Source: Nocardia takedensis NBRC 100417
GTDB taxonomy: Bacteria; Actinomycetota; Actinomycetes; Mycobacteriales; Mycobacteriaceae
DNA: 38,983 bases
Assembly: GCF_000308695.1 (NCBI RefSeq)
Contig: NZ_BAGG01000125.1
Coordinates: forward strand, 1-38,983
Reading direction: 5' to 3'
The stretch's first letter is position 1. Each line of letters starts with the position of its first letter. Position numbers and translations under genes: made by a program. Below the pieces are notes generated by a model. The model made no database searches. It was not told the DNA's origin and saw only the letters and a program-made list of their open reading frames with translations. Positions 17,491 through 25,833 of the stretch are shown here, one piece after another.

Positions 17491-18603
17491 TCAGCGCCTG
17501 TTGCGCTTCTGGTTGGCGCGACCGCGGTTGTTCGAGCGCTTCTGCCCGCTGGGCCGACGCTGACCGGAACCGCCGCTCTTGGCGTTCTTGGCCGACCCGT
17601 TGGTCGAGGAGTGGCCCGCCGTCGTCTCGTCGTCGGTGACGGCGTCCTCGGGCTCGGCCGCACTCGACTTCTTCTTCATGGCGACCGGTTTGGCCCCGGG
17701 CTTGGGGGCGTTCTGCGCGCGCTGCTCGAGCTTGAGCTTCTTCTTCTCCTCCTCTTCCTTGGCCATGCGGCCGAAGACGAGGTGCTGCTGACCGTAGGTC
17801 CAGATGTTGTTGGACACCCAGTAGAGCAGGATGGCGATCGGCAGGAACGGGCCGCCGACGAGCACGCCGAGCGGGAACACCCACAGCGCCAGCTTGTTCA
17901 TCAGGGCGGCCTGCGGGTTGGCGGCCGCTTCGGGGGTCTGCCGGGCGACGGAGGCGCGCGCGTTGAAGTGGGTGGCCAGGCCGGCGATGATCATCAGCGG
18001 GATCGCGACGAGGGCGATGCTGAGCCGGGACGGGATGCCGCCGTAGTCGGCGAAAGCCTGGAGTTCGGTCGTCGGGGTGGTGATGAACGCCGAGATCGGC
18101 GCGCCGAAGATACGAGCCGACAGGAAGCTCTGGACGTCGGCCGCGCTGAAGACGTAGTTCGCGGTCTGGGCGTTCTCCTCCGGCGACATGCCGAGCTGAC
18201 CGAAGCCGTGGCCGGTGCGGTTGAACGAGCGCAGCACGTGGAACAGACCGAGGAAGACCGGCACCTGGGCCAGGATCGGCAGGCAGCCCATGAGCGGGTT
18301 GAAGCCGTGTTCCTTCTGGAGCTTCTGCATCTCCAGGGCCATCTTCTGGCGGTCGTTCTTGTACTTCTTCTGCAGCTCCTTGATCTGGGGCTGCAATTCC
18401 TGCATCTGCTTGGTGGTGCGGACCTGGCGCACGAACGGCTTGTAGAGCAGCACGCGCAGCGAGAAGACCAGGAACACCACCGCGAGTGCCCACGCGAGAC
18501 CGTTGTCCGGCCCGAGGCCCGGTATCGCCGCGAAGACCCGGTGCCAGAACCAGAGGATCCAGGACACCGGGTAATAGATGAAGTCGAGCACGGCTCTATG
18601 CAC
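17491..18603 (-). CDS. yidC: Membrane protein insertase YidC
   Basis: The protein has 370 residues and several membrane segments: an N-terminal helix (FIYYPVSWILWFW), a helix near 40 (WALAVVFLVFSLRVLL), a charged coiled segment (MQELQPQIKELQKKYKNDRQ), GCLPILAQVPVFLGLFHVL, and three C-terminal helices. A long Lys/Arg-rich cytoplasmic tail follows, likely binding ribosomes. It inserts membrane proteins alone or with SecYEG. The start codon region overlaps the end of yidD by 8 nt, which suggests coupled translation; GTG 18591 is an alternative start. Confidence 0.96.
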   Translation of the reverse strand: MHRAVLDFIYYPVSWILWFWHRVFAAIPGLGPDNGLAWALAVVFLVFSLRVLLYKPFVRQVRTTKQMQELQPQIKELQKKYKNDRQKMALEMQKLQKEHGFNPLMGCLPILAQVPVFLGLFHVLRSFNRTGHGFGQLGMSPEENAQTANYVFSAADVQSFLSARIFGAPISAFITTPTTELQAFADYGGIPSRLSIALVAIPLMIIAGLATHFNARASVARQTPEAAANPQAALMNKLALWVFPLGVLVGGPFLPIAILLYWVSNNIWTYGQQHLVFGRMAKEEEEKKKLKLEQRAQNAPKPGAKPVAMKKKSSAAEPEDAVTDDETTAGHSSTNGSAKNAKSGGSGQRRPSGQKRSNNRGRANQKRNRR

Positions 18604-18958
18604 TCCCGTCGTTCGTGTCGCCGATCACCGCGGGCGGTGATCCTTTACAAGCATCTGACGCCGCCACGGCAGGGTCGGCGGCCGCCTCGTTCCCGGGGCG
18701 CACGCGTCGCTCGGGGACGGGGTCCCACCCACCAGGGTGCCAGGGTGCGCATTTGGCCAAACGCACGACCGTCAGTCCGAGACCGACGAACAGTCCGCGG
18801 GTGCGCAGCGCGGTGACCGCGTATTCACTGCAACTCGGGGTGAAGCGGCACACGGGCATGCGCGTGGGGGAGACGTAGGTCCGGTAGAGCTCGATCAGGA
18901 AGATGACCGCTCGCGCCGGTAGTCGACCGACGGAGGCGACCGCGTCGCGCGCGTTCAC
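18596..18958 (-). CDS. yidD: YidD membrane-insertion efficiency factor
   Basis: Small protein of 120 residues with an amphipathic N-terminal segment and the family core YRTYVSPTRMPVCRFTPSCSEYA and CAPWHPGGWDPVP, including the conserved cysteines. It assists YidC. It overlaps rnpA by 4 nt upstream and yidC by 8 nt downstream. The C-terminal 25 residues are variable. Confidence 0.95.
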   Translation of the reverse strand: MNARDAVASVGRLPARAVIFLIELYRTYVSPTRMPVCRFTPSCSEYAVTALRTRGLFVGLGLTVVRLAKCAPWHPGGWDPVPERRVRPGNEAAADPAVAASDACKGSPPAVIGDTNDGSA

Positions 18959-19389
18959 CTACGCCCGCCCGGTCCGGTGACGCCGCGGGGGGCGGTGTCC
19001 GAGGGCACCCGCATCAGGTCGAGTTTGCGCAGCGCGGCGCGGAGTTGGCGGAGCAGTTCGGCCGAGTCCGCCGCGGCGGCGCCGGGGAGCGCGCGGATGA
19101 CGACGTCGGTCTCGGCGGGGAGATCCGCGACGATCTGGGCGCACATATGACGCAGGCGGCGGGCCACCCGGTGTCGTGTCACCGCGGGGCCCACCGCCTT
19201 GCTGACTATCAATCCGAACCTCGGTCCGCCGACGCGAATCATCGCCGCGGCGCGTACCGGATCGCTCGCGCCGTCGTACTCGTGCCGCAGCGCGTGTACG
19301 ACCAGATCTCGCCTCCCGATTCGCTGGCCGCGGCGCACCGTCCGGGAGAAGTCGGCACGATGATGCAACCGATACGGCTCAGGCAACAC
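18955..19389 (-). CDS. rnpA: RNase P protein component
   Basis: Basic protein of 144 residues that binds the RNase P RNA and helps mature the 5' ends of tRNAs. Family features are MLPEPYRLHHRADFSRTVRRGQR at the start, RFGLIVSKAVGPAV, and the basic helix TRHRVARRLRH, in which the usual RNR reads RHR. It follows rpmH after 21 bp and overlaps yidD by 4 nt, so it is within the operon. Confidence 0.95.
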   Translation of the reverse strand: MLPEPYRLHHRADFSRTVRRGQRIGRRDLVVHALRHEYDGASDPVRAAAMIRVGGPRFGLIVSKAVGPAVTRHRVARRLRHMCAQIVADLPAETDVVIRALPGAAAADSAELLRQLRAALRKLDLMRVPSDTAPRGVTGPGGRR

Positions 19390-19410
19390 CCGAGCGTCCG
19401 AGAGCGAGGA

Positions 19411-19554
19411 TCAGGCAGTGAGTTCGGCGCGGCCCTTGCGGCGGCGCGCCGAGACGATGGCGCGACCCGCACGGGTGCGCATCCGGAGACGGAAGCCGTG
19501 CACGCGCGCCCGACGACGGTTGTTCGGCTGGAACGTCCGCTTGCCCTTGGCCAC
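19411..19554 (-). CDS. rpmH: Ribosomal protein bL34
   Basis: Very basic protein of 47 residues that reads VAKGKRTFQPNNRRRARVHG at the start and ends RRRKGRAELTA, a full-length bL34. The start is GTG 19554 with a GAGGAG site 8 nt upstream (complement of 19563-19568). It is the first gene of the leftward operon through rsmG. A 7-bp perfect hairpin (19577-19593, GGGTGCC/GGCACCC) lies in its leader. Confidence 0.97.
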   Translation of the reverse strand: MAKGKRTFQPNNRRRARVHGFRLRMRTRAGRAIVSARRRKGRAELTA

Positions 19555-20183
19555 GGTCGACACTCCTCGAGTCGGTGGGTGCCGTCGGCACCCGAAGCTT
19601 GTTCTTTCGATACGTGTGCGCGATGAATCGCGGGGTGGTCATCATCGGCGCGCGTCGGTCCTGGCGCACAGTTGGTCGGGAGACCTACACGCGGTCAGCA
19701 CAGGACCGCCACCGCACCAAGGGGTGACTGTACGAGGGTACTGATCTGCATGCGCGTAATCAAACTCGCCCCCTCCCAGCAGCGCGGAACCGTGGCCGGG
19801 GAGCCCGGGCGGGAATCGGTGTGCACAGGGGCGCTCGGGTGAATTCGTCCACACCCCTACGCGCGTGTCGTCACCGCTCCCCAGAACAGTTGCCAGATGA
19901 TTGCTCGAGAACCCCTGGTCGGGGGCCTGTACCGGGCGAATCCAAGCACGTTTCACATTTCCCCAGAGTTGTCCACATCTGTGGATAATTGTGTGGAAAG
20001 ACCCCTGGAGTGGCATATTCGTAGGGCCGACGGCACTCACGCCGCCGCCCGGACGGGGGATCCGAGCAGCGACCGTACCGGCTCACGGACCGTATGCGGG
20101 ATCACTGTATCGACCACCGACGGTGGACGTCCGCGTGCCCCGGCCGTCTGCTCCATTCGACTACTTTCCGGGGAGGACACTGC
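19555..20183. other. rpmH-dnaA divergent intergenic region with DnaA boxes
   Basis: These 629 bp hold divergent promoters for rpmH and dnaA; I see no gene. A cluster of DnaA boxes lies at 19969-20000: TTGTCCACA (19969-19977), TGTGGATAA, a perfect inverted box (19980-19988), and TGTGGAAAG (19992-20000). Boxes placed about 190 bp before dnaA suggest autoregulation by DnaA. GATAAT (19984-19989) and CATATT (20014-20019) are possible -10 elements, but I cannot choose between them. Confidence 0.75.
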
Positions 20184-22169
20184 ATGGACGACGAGCAGAA
20201 CGTGTTGGCCACCGTGTGGCCCGAGGTGATCGCCGAACTGACCACCGGATCCGCCGACGGCGCGATCCCGCCGGTGACGCGAGCACAGCAGGCATGGCTG
20301 AAACTGGTCAAGCCGATCACCGTCGCCCAGGGTTTCGCCCTGCTGTCGGTGCCCTCGTCGCTGGCCCAGGAGGCCATCGAACGCGATCTGCGCGAACCCA
20401 TCCTGCGTTCCCTCGGCCGCCGACTCGGCCCCCAGGTCGAAGGTCTCGGCGTGCGCATCGCCGCCCCGGTGACGCCGGCCGCGGACCGCCCGAGCGCCAC
20501 CCCCCGTCACGCCCGGATGACCAGCAGGCCCGAACGGACCCGCGAAGTCCCGCGCGCGCCCGCCCCGGACTACCCGCCCCGCGGCGACTACGCGCCGCCG
20601 CGCTACACGCCGCAGGCCGACTTCGCCGACTATCCCGGCCCGCGCGAATACACCCAGACCGCCGACTATCCGCCCGCGCAGAACTATCCCCAGGAGTACT
20701 CTCCCGCGCCGGAGTATCCGCCGAGTTCGGACTATCGGACCGAGGACTACCCGGCGAACAGCGACTATCAGAGCGGCGGTGACTACCCGCCCGCCGGTGA
20801 GTATCCGACCACCGCGGAGTATTCGTCCAAGGGCTACGACCTACCCGGTTCCGAGGACTACCCGGACGAGGCGTCGGAATCCCCGCGCCGCGAGGTCGGC
20901 CCCGCCCCGCGCCGCGACGGCCCGGCGGCCCGGCAGGAGTCGCTGTTCGGTCCGGACTCCGCGCCGCGCCGCGGGGCCCCGGTGCGCGAAGCCGTCGAAC
21001 CCGCCGCGATCGCGGCCGCGCACGAGTCGGTGCGCGAACCGGAGAGCGCGCACCGCGACGACGAACCGGTCGTCAACGTCCGCAACTCCTGGCCCACCTA
21101 CTTCACCAAGAGCGAGGAGGCGCCCGCGGCGCCGAGTTCCTCGGCCAGCCTGAACGCGAAGTACACCTTCGAGACCTTCGTCATCGGCGCCTCCAACCGG
21201 TTCGCCCACGCCGCGGCGGTCGCCATCGCCGAAGCGCCCGCGCGCGCCTACAACCCGCTGTTCGTCTGGGGCGCTTCGGGATTGGGCAAGACGCATCTGC
21301 TGCACGCGGCGGGCCACTACGCCCAGCGGCTGTTCCCCGGCATGCGCGTGAAGTACGTGTCGACCGAGGAGTTCACCAACGACTTCATCAACAGCCTGCG
21401 CGACGACCGCAAGGTCGCTTTCAAGCGCCGGTACCGCGAGACCGACATCCTCCTGGTCGACGACATCCAGTTCATCGAGGGCAAGGAAGGCATCCAGGAA
21501 GAGTTCTTCCACACCTTCAACACCCTGCACAACGCCAACAAGCAGATCGTGGTCTCCTCCGACCGTCCGCCCAAACAGCTCGCCACGCTGGAGGAACGTT
21601 TACGCACCCGGTTCGAGTGGGGCCTGATCACCGATGTGCAGCCGCCCGAACTCGAGACCAGGATCGCGATCCTGCGCAAGAAGGCGCGCATGGACCGCCT
21701 TGACGTGCCGCACGACGTGATGGAACTGATCGCGAGCCGGGTGGAGCGCAACATCCGTGAACTGGAGGGCGCGCTGATCCGGGTGACGGCGTTCGCCTCG
21801 CTCAACGGCCAACCGCTGGATCTGTCGCTGGCGGAGGTGGTGTTGCGCGACCTGATGCCCGAGACCGCCGCGCTGGAGATCAACGCGGCCACGATCATGG
21901 CCGTGACCGCGGAGTACTTCAACACCACGCTCGAGGAACTGACCGGACCCGGCAAGGCAAGGCCGTTGGCGCAGGCGCGGCAGATCGCCATGTACCTGTG
22001 CCGCGAACTCACCGACCTGTCGCTGCCGAAGATCGGTCAGGCGTTCGGACGCGACCACACGACGGTCATGTACGCGGAGAAGAAGGTCCGCAAGGAGATG
22101 ACCGAACGCCGTCGGGTCTACGACCAGGTCCAAGAACTCACAGCCCGGATCAAGCAACGGTCCCGCTGA
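20184..22169 (+). CDS. dnaA: Replication initiator DnaA
   Basis: Initiator of 661 residues. Domain I spans about 1-100 (VWPEVIAELT...). Domain II spans about 100-325 and is unusually long, disordered and built of Tyr-Pro-Asp repeats such as DYPP and EYPP. The AAA+ domain III has the Walker A GASGLGKTH near 362-370 and Walker B LLVDDIQFIEG. Domain IV (from about 570) ends with the box-binding signature FGRDHTTVMYAEKKV. It binds the DnaA boxes of oriC downstream and those upstream of its own gene. ATG 20184 is supported by GGGAGG (20171-20176) 7 nt upstream. Confidence 0.98.
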   Translation: MDDEQNVLATVWPEVIAELTTGSADGAIPPVTRAQQAWLKLVKPITVAQGFALLSVPSSLAQEAIERDLREPILRSLGRRLGPQVEGLGVRIAAPVTPAADRPSATPRHARMTSRPERTREVPRAPAPDYPPRGDYAPPRYTPQADFADYPGPREYTQTADYPPAQNYPQEYSPAPEYPPSSDYRTEDYPANSDYQSGGDYPPAGEYPTTAEYSSKGYDLPGSEDYPDEASESPRREVGPAPRRDGPAARQESLFGPDSAPRRGAPVREAVEPAAIAAAHESVREPESAHRDDEPVVNVRNSWPTYFTKSEEAPAAPSSSASLNAKYTFETFVIGASNRFAHAAAVAIAEAPARAYNPLFVWGASGLGKTHLLHAAGHYAQRLFPGMRVKYVSTEEFTNDFINSLRDDRKVAFKRRYRETDILLVDDIQFIEGKEGIQEEFFHTFNTLHNANKQIVVSSDRPPKQLATLEERLRTRFEWGLITDVQPPELETRIAILRKKARMDRLDVPHDVMELIASRVERNIRELEGALIRVTAFASLNGQPLDLSLAEVVLRDLMPETAALEINAATIMAVTAEYFNTTLEELTGPGKARPLAQARQIAMYLCRELTDLSLPKIGQAFGRDHTTVMYAEKKVRKEMTERRRVYDQVQELTARIKQRSR

Positions 22170-22185
22170 ACCTGTCCACAGCCTC

Positions 22186-22217
22186 GCACCGCCTCTGACC
22201 AGGGGCGGTGCTTTTTT
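22186..22217 (+). terminator. Intrinsic terminator after dnaA
   Basis: GCACCGCCTC pairs with GGGGCGGTGC (one G.U pair, 6-nt loop) and is followed by six T residues (22212-22217), starting 17 bp after the dnaA stop. A stem plus U-tract of this quality is uncommon in actinobacteria. It would keep dnaA transcripts out of oriC. Confidence 0.88.
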
Positions 22218-22225
22218 GTGCCTGT

Positions 22226-22571
22226 GGATTCCTCGAGGAATCCCTGTGGAATCCTCGAGGAATCCACTGGTTTGTCCACCGGTTCGTCCACAGGTCGGGT
22301 CCGCGCGGTCGTGCACACCACTCACAGGCCGAATTCCACAACGTCCACAGGCTCGTTCACACACAGGCCCTGACCAGCGAACCTCCGAAGTTGTCCCTGT
22401 GGATTCCTCGAGGACTCCTTGTTGAGTCCTCGAGGAATCCTCGAGCAGTCAACAGGTCGGTGCACAGGTGTGAACAACCGGGTGAATCCGGTGGAACAAC
22501 TCGAGGATCACTCGAGGATGAGCGGTGGATAGATTCGGGGCGTCCACAGGCCCCTCGCGTTCATCCTCGAG
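22226..22571. repeat. Array of eight CTCGAG-centred palindromes in oriC
   Basis: CTCGAG starts at 22232, 22254, 22407, 22429, 22440, 22500, 22511 and 22566. The first copy is a perfect 18-bp palindrome, GGATTCCTCGAGGAATCC (22226-22243); copies 2-4 are near-palindromes of the same sequence, and the rest keep shorter arms. Several gaps are exact multiples of 11 bp (22, 22, 11, 11, 55). Three copies abut a TGTGGA DnaA-type half. These are candidate binding sites for an origin regulator other than DnaA. Confidence 0.85.
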
Positions 22572-22625
22572 TCACCCCATGTCCATCCCCACGGCACCAC
22601 ACCGTGTGACCTGCGAAGACGGATG

Positions 22626-22692
22626 CAGTCCACAGATTCCACAGCGCCTACTACTACTTCGGTTCTTCTCCTAGAAGAATTCTTTTCAAAAC
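22626..22692 (+). promoter_or_regulatory. Candidate basal unwinding element with DnaA-trios
   Basis: Two adjacent DnaA-box-like sites (CAGTCCACA 22626-22634 and GATTCCACA 22635-22643), a 4-bp GCGC spacer, the triplet run CTACTACTACTT (22648-22659), and then an AT-rich stretch (22661-22692) including TTCTTC/GAAGAA. The order box, GC spacer, trio, AT-rich DNA is that described for the B. subtilis origin, where trios load DnaA on a single strand. Confidence 0.7.
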
Positions 22693-22983
22693 AGGGTGTG
22701 TGGAAAGTCGGTCGAAGGGCCTCGGCTCCGCGACGGGGTTCGTCCACAGGCAAGGACAGGGCGAGGGGAGCACACCGACGGGATGGGCACGCGCCCCGCG
22801 CGGGCGGGTGGTCAGCGGGTCGGACTATGTCCTCGCGACGCACGCGGGTACGGTTTGGTGTCGGTCGCCTGTGCCACACTTCATGTGGTCGGACCGACAC
22901 CGCCTGTTGAACCGGCACCGCTTTACGGGAACCACGCTGATGAGCAGACACGGATCACGGAACTGGGAGAGGACGATCGGGCG

Positions 22984-24159
22984 ATGGAGCTTGCGAGCAT
23001 GAAGTTTCGGGTCGCCCGGGAGGATTTCGCCGAGTCCGTCGCCTGGGTCGCGCGCAGTCTGCCCTCGCGCCCGCCCGTGCCCGTTCTCGGCGGCGTGCTG
23101 TTGGTGGCCAACGAGGACGGCCTGACGGTCTCCGGCTTCGACTACGAGGTCTCCGCGCAGATGCGCGTCGCGGCCGAGGTCGCCGGTCCCGGTGAGGTTC
23201 TCGTCTCGGGCAGACTGCTCGCCGACATCACCAAGGCGCTGTCCAACAAGCCGGTCGACGTCTCCGTCGACGGCACGCGCGTCCTGATCTCCTGCGGCAG
23301 TGCGAAGTTCTCGCTGCCGACCATGCCGGTCGAGGATTATCCCCAGCTTCCCGAGGTGCCCCAGCAGTCCGGCGAACTGGGTGTGGATGTCTTCTCCGAG
23401 GCTGTCGGCCAGGTCGCCGTCGCCGCCGGTCGCGACGACACCCTGCCGATGCTCACCGGCATCCGCGTCGAGATCGAGGGCTCGCGCGTCGTCCTGGCCG
23501 CCACCGACCGGTTCCGGCTCGCGGTGCGCCACATCGAGTGGAAGCCCACCGACAACGACATCGAGACCGCGGTGCTGATCCCCGCGCGCACGCTGTCCGA
23601 AGCCGCCAAGACCCTCGGCCCCTCCGACGCCCCGGTGCAACTGTCGCTGGGCACGGGAGCGGGCGCGGACGGCCTGCTGGGCATCGTCAACGCCGGGCGC
23701 CGTACCACCACCCGCCTGCTCGACGCGGAATTCCCCAAGTTCCGCCAATTGCTCCCCAAGGAGCACACCTCCATCGCCACCCTCACCGTCTCGGCGCTGA
23801 CGGAGGCGATCAAGCGCGTCGCCCTCGTCGCCGAGCGCGGGGCGCAGGTCCGGTTGGAGTTCTCCTCGGAGGGCCTGCTGCTGGCCGCGGGCGGCGACGA
23901 CGCCGGACGCGCGGAGGAATGGCTCGAAGCCGACTTCCGCGGTGAGGCGCTCACCATCGCCTTCAACCCCGGTTACCTGCTCGATGGCCTGTCCGCGTTG
24001 CACGCCGACCGGGTCACCTTCGGGTTCACCACCCCCAGTCGTCCGGCGGTGCTGCTGCCCGCGGGCGAGGAGGAGCCCGAAGTGCTGGATTCGGGTGCGT
24101 TCGCCGCGCTGGCGAGCCCGTACATCTACCTGTTGATGCCGGTCCGGCTTCCGGGCTGA
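22984..24159 (+). CDS. dnaN: DNA polymerase III beta sliding clamp
   Basis: The protein has 391 residues and three clamp repeats. Recognisable stretches are SRPPVPVLGGVLLVANEDGLTVSGFDYEV, FSLPTMPVEDYPQLPEVP, GRDDTLPMLTGIRVEI, TTRLLDAEFPKFRQLLP and the closing YIYLLMPVRLPG. It forms a dimeric ring that tethers polymerase to DNA. ATG 22984 is chosen for the GGGAGAGGA run ending 10 nt upstream; ATG 22999 (MKFRVARED) is also possible. The open frame extends upstream into oriC but has no support there. Confidence 0.97.
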   Translation: MELASMKFRVAREDFAESVAWVARSLPSRPPVPVLGGVLLVANEDGLTVSGFDYEVSAQMRVAAEVAGPGEVLVSGRLLADITKALSNKPVDVSVDGTRVLISCGSAKFSLPTMPVEDYPQLPEVPQQSGELGVDVFSEAVGQVAVAAGRDDTLPMLTGIRVEIEGSRVVLAATDRFRLAVRHIEWKPTDNDIETAVLIPARTLSEAAKTLGPSDAPVQLSLGTGAGADGLLGIVNAGRRTTTRLLDAEFPKFRQLLPKEHTSIATLTVSALTEAIKRVALVAERGAQVRLEFSSEGLLLAAGGDDAGRAEEWLEADFRGEALTIAFNPGYLLDGLSALHADRVTFGFTTPSRPAVLLPAGEEEPEVLDSGAFAALASPYIYLLMPVRLPG

Positions 24160-24198
24160 GCGTTGGTCCCCACCGACGCGCGCCCAGCGGGGTAGCGC

Positions 24199-25389
24199 AT
24201 GTTCGTCCGCGCGCTGTCGCTGCGTGATTTCCGCTCCTGGGAACAGGTCGATCTGGAGTTGTCCCCAGGCCGCACGGTGTTCTTGGGATCGAACGGCAAC
24301 GGCAAGACGAATCTGCTCGAGGCGCTCGGGTATTTGTCCACACTCGGCTCACATCGGGTGGCCGCCGACGCTCCGCTGATCCGCCTGGGGACGGAGCGGG
24401 CGCGGATCGGGGCCACCGTGGTCAATACCGGCCGTGAGCTGCGCGTCGACCTGGAAGTGAATCAGGGCAGCGCGAATCGCGGCCAGATCAACCGTTCACC
24501 GGTGCGCAGGCCGCGCGAGATCCTGGGGATTCTGCACACGGTGTTGTTCGCGCCCGAGGATCTGGCCCTGGTGCGGGGAGACCCGGGGGAGCGCCGCCGG
24601 TTCCTCGACGAGTTGTGCACAGCCCGGCTCCCCCGTCTGGCGGCGGTGCGTGCCGACTACGACCGGGTGCTGCGGCAGCGTTCGGCGCTGTTGAAGTCGG
24701 CGGGGCGGGGGCGATCCGGCGCGGAGTTGACCACGTTGGATGTGTGGGACGGGCATCTGGCCGGGCACGCGGCGGAGTTGTTGGCTCAGCGCTTGCGTCT
24801 GGTGCACGACCTGTATCCCCATCTGGCGCAGTCGTATCGGTCGATCGCGCCGGAGTCCAGGCCCGCCGCGATCGGCTATCGCAGCGGCTATCTGCCGCCC
24901 GACCTGCTGGATCCGGCGCGCGAACCGCAGGCGGAGGACGCGCGGGAGTTGGAAGCGCTGGTGCTGCGGGAACTGGCGGCGGCGCGGCCCCGTGAGCTGG
25001 AACGCGGAGTGTGCCTGGTCGGTCCGCATCGCGATGATCTCGATCTGATGCTGGGGGAGGCCCCCGCCAAAGGCTTCGCCAGCCACGGGGAGTCGTGGTC
25101 GTTCGCGTTGGCGCTGCGGTTGGGCGCGTTCGAGTTGTTGCGCACCACGGGCGCGGAACCGGTGTTGTTGCTCGACGACGTGTTCGCGGAGTTGGACAGG
25201 CGTAGGCGGGCGGCGTTGGCGGAGGTCGCGGCGGGCGCCGAGCAGGTGTTGATCACCGCGGCGGTCCCGGAGGACGTCCCGGCCGAGTTGGACGCGGCGC
25301 CGGTGCCGGTGGAGATGTCGGGCGAGGGGTCGGCCCGGGTGTCGCGGATCGCCGGTGTGGTGGCGTCGCGCGGTGGGGATTCCGACTGA
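24199..25389 (+). CDS. recF: DNA replication and repair ATPase RecF
   Basis: SMC-like ATPase of 396 residues. Walker A is GSNGNGKTN (residues 30-38), the signature motif lies in SHGESWSFALALRLGAFELL, and Walker B/D-loop is PVLLLDDVFAELD. It helps load RecA at gaps with RecO and RecR. It lies 39 bp after dnaN. A perfect DnaA box (TTGTCCACA, 24334-24342) falls within the coding sequence. Confidence 0.97.
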   Translation: MFVRALSLRDFRSWEQVDLELSPGRTVFLGSNGNGKTNLLEALGYLSTLGSHRVAADAPLIRLGTERARIGATVVNTGRELRVDLEVNQGSANRGQINRSPVRRPREILGILHTVLFAPEDLALVRGDPGERRRFLDELCTARLPRLAAVRADYDRVLRQRSALLKSAGRGRSGAELTTLDVWDGHLAGHAAELLAQRLRLVHDLYPHLAQSYRSIAPESRPAAIGYRSGYLPPDLLDPAREPQAEDARELEALVLRELAAARPRELERGVCLVGPHRDDLDLMLGEAPAKGFASHGESWSFALALRLGAFELLRTTGAEPVLLLDDVFAELDRRRRAALAEVAAGAEQVLITAAVPEDVPAELDAAPVPVEMSGEGSARVSRIAGVVASRGGDSD

Positions 25390-25833
25390 CCGCCGAATCT
25401 ATACACAGAAATGCCCGGGTTTATCCACATCTGGGGATGATTGCCGCCCCGACCCCATCATCTAGTGGCCCTGAAATTCGTACATACCAACTTCCCGGTC
25501 TGATTATCGGCCGGATTCCGGCGGCGCGCTCGCGGGGCCGGAAGCATGTCGGGTCGCTGCCGTAAAGTCTGGTCCACTGTCGGCGCCGCCGGTCATCCCC
25601 AGGAACTGTGGATAACTTCGGCGGCGCGTCGGCGGTGGCGGGCTGATGGACGGCGGGATGTCGATCTCGTCTCGGTGCGAAACCCGCCGCCGACCGGCCC
25701 GAACGCATGTTCGATAAGCGGTCCCGGCGGGGCCTCGACCACGGAGATCTCCGCGGCGGGCACCCCGGCGGGGCTGGGGACAACGTAGGTGGAACTGGGG
25801 ACAACCCCGGTGCGGGGTGAACGGAGCGACTCG
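25390..25833. other. recF-dciA intergenic region with two perfect DnaA boxes
   Basis: These 444 bp contain TTATCCACA (25421-25429) and TGTGGATAA (25607-25615), both exact consensus boxes, in opposite orientation and 178 bp apart. No gene is convincing; an in-frame GTG at 25789 would extend dciA but lacks a ribosome site. The boxes may titrate DnaA or regulate dciA. Confidence 0.7.

Larger units (their letters stand above)
22170..22983. other. oriC: Origin of replication oriC (dnaA-dnaN intergenic region)
   Basis: These 814 bp hold about 13 DnaA-box-like sequences (NNNTCCACA or complement). Forward sites start at 22172, 22272 (TTGTCCACC), 22284, 22332, 22341, 22540, 22626, 22635 and 22740. 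Reverse TGTGGA sites start at 22223, 22245, 22398 and 22699. Most are weak relative to TTRTCCACA, as in mycobacterial origins. The region also contains an array of CTCGAG palindromes (22226-22571) and a candidate unwinding element (22626-22692). No gene is present. Confidence 0.93.

Noticed and set aside
17443..18816. Plus-strand open frame across yidC
   Set aside because: It is rich in His/Arg/Leu runs and lies antisense to the conserved yidC-yidD genes.
19942..19960. Another parS site near GTTTCACATTTCCC upstream of dnaA
   Set aside because: Only the left half matches; the right half is not GTGAAAC.
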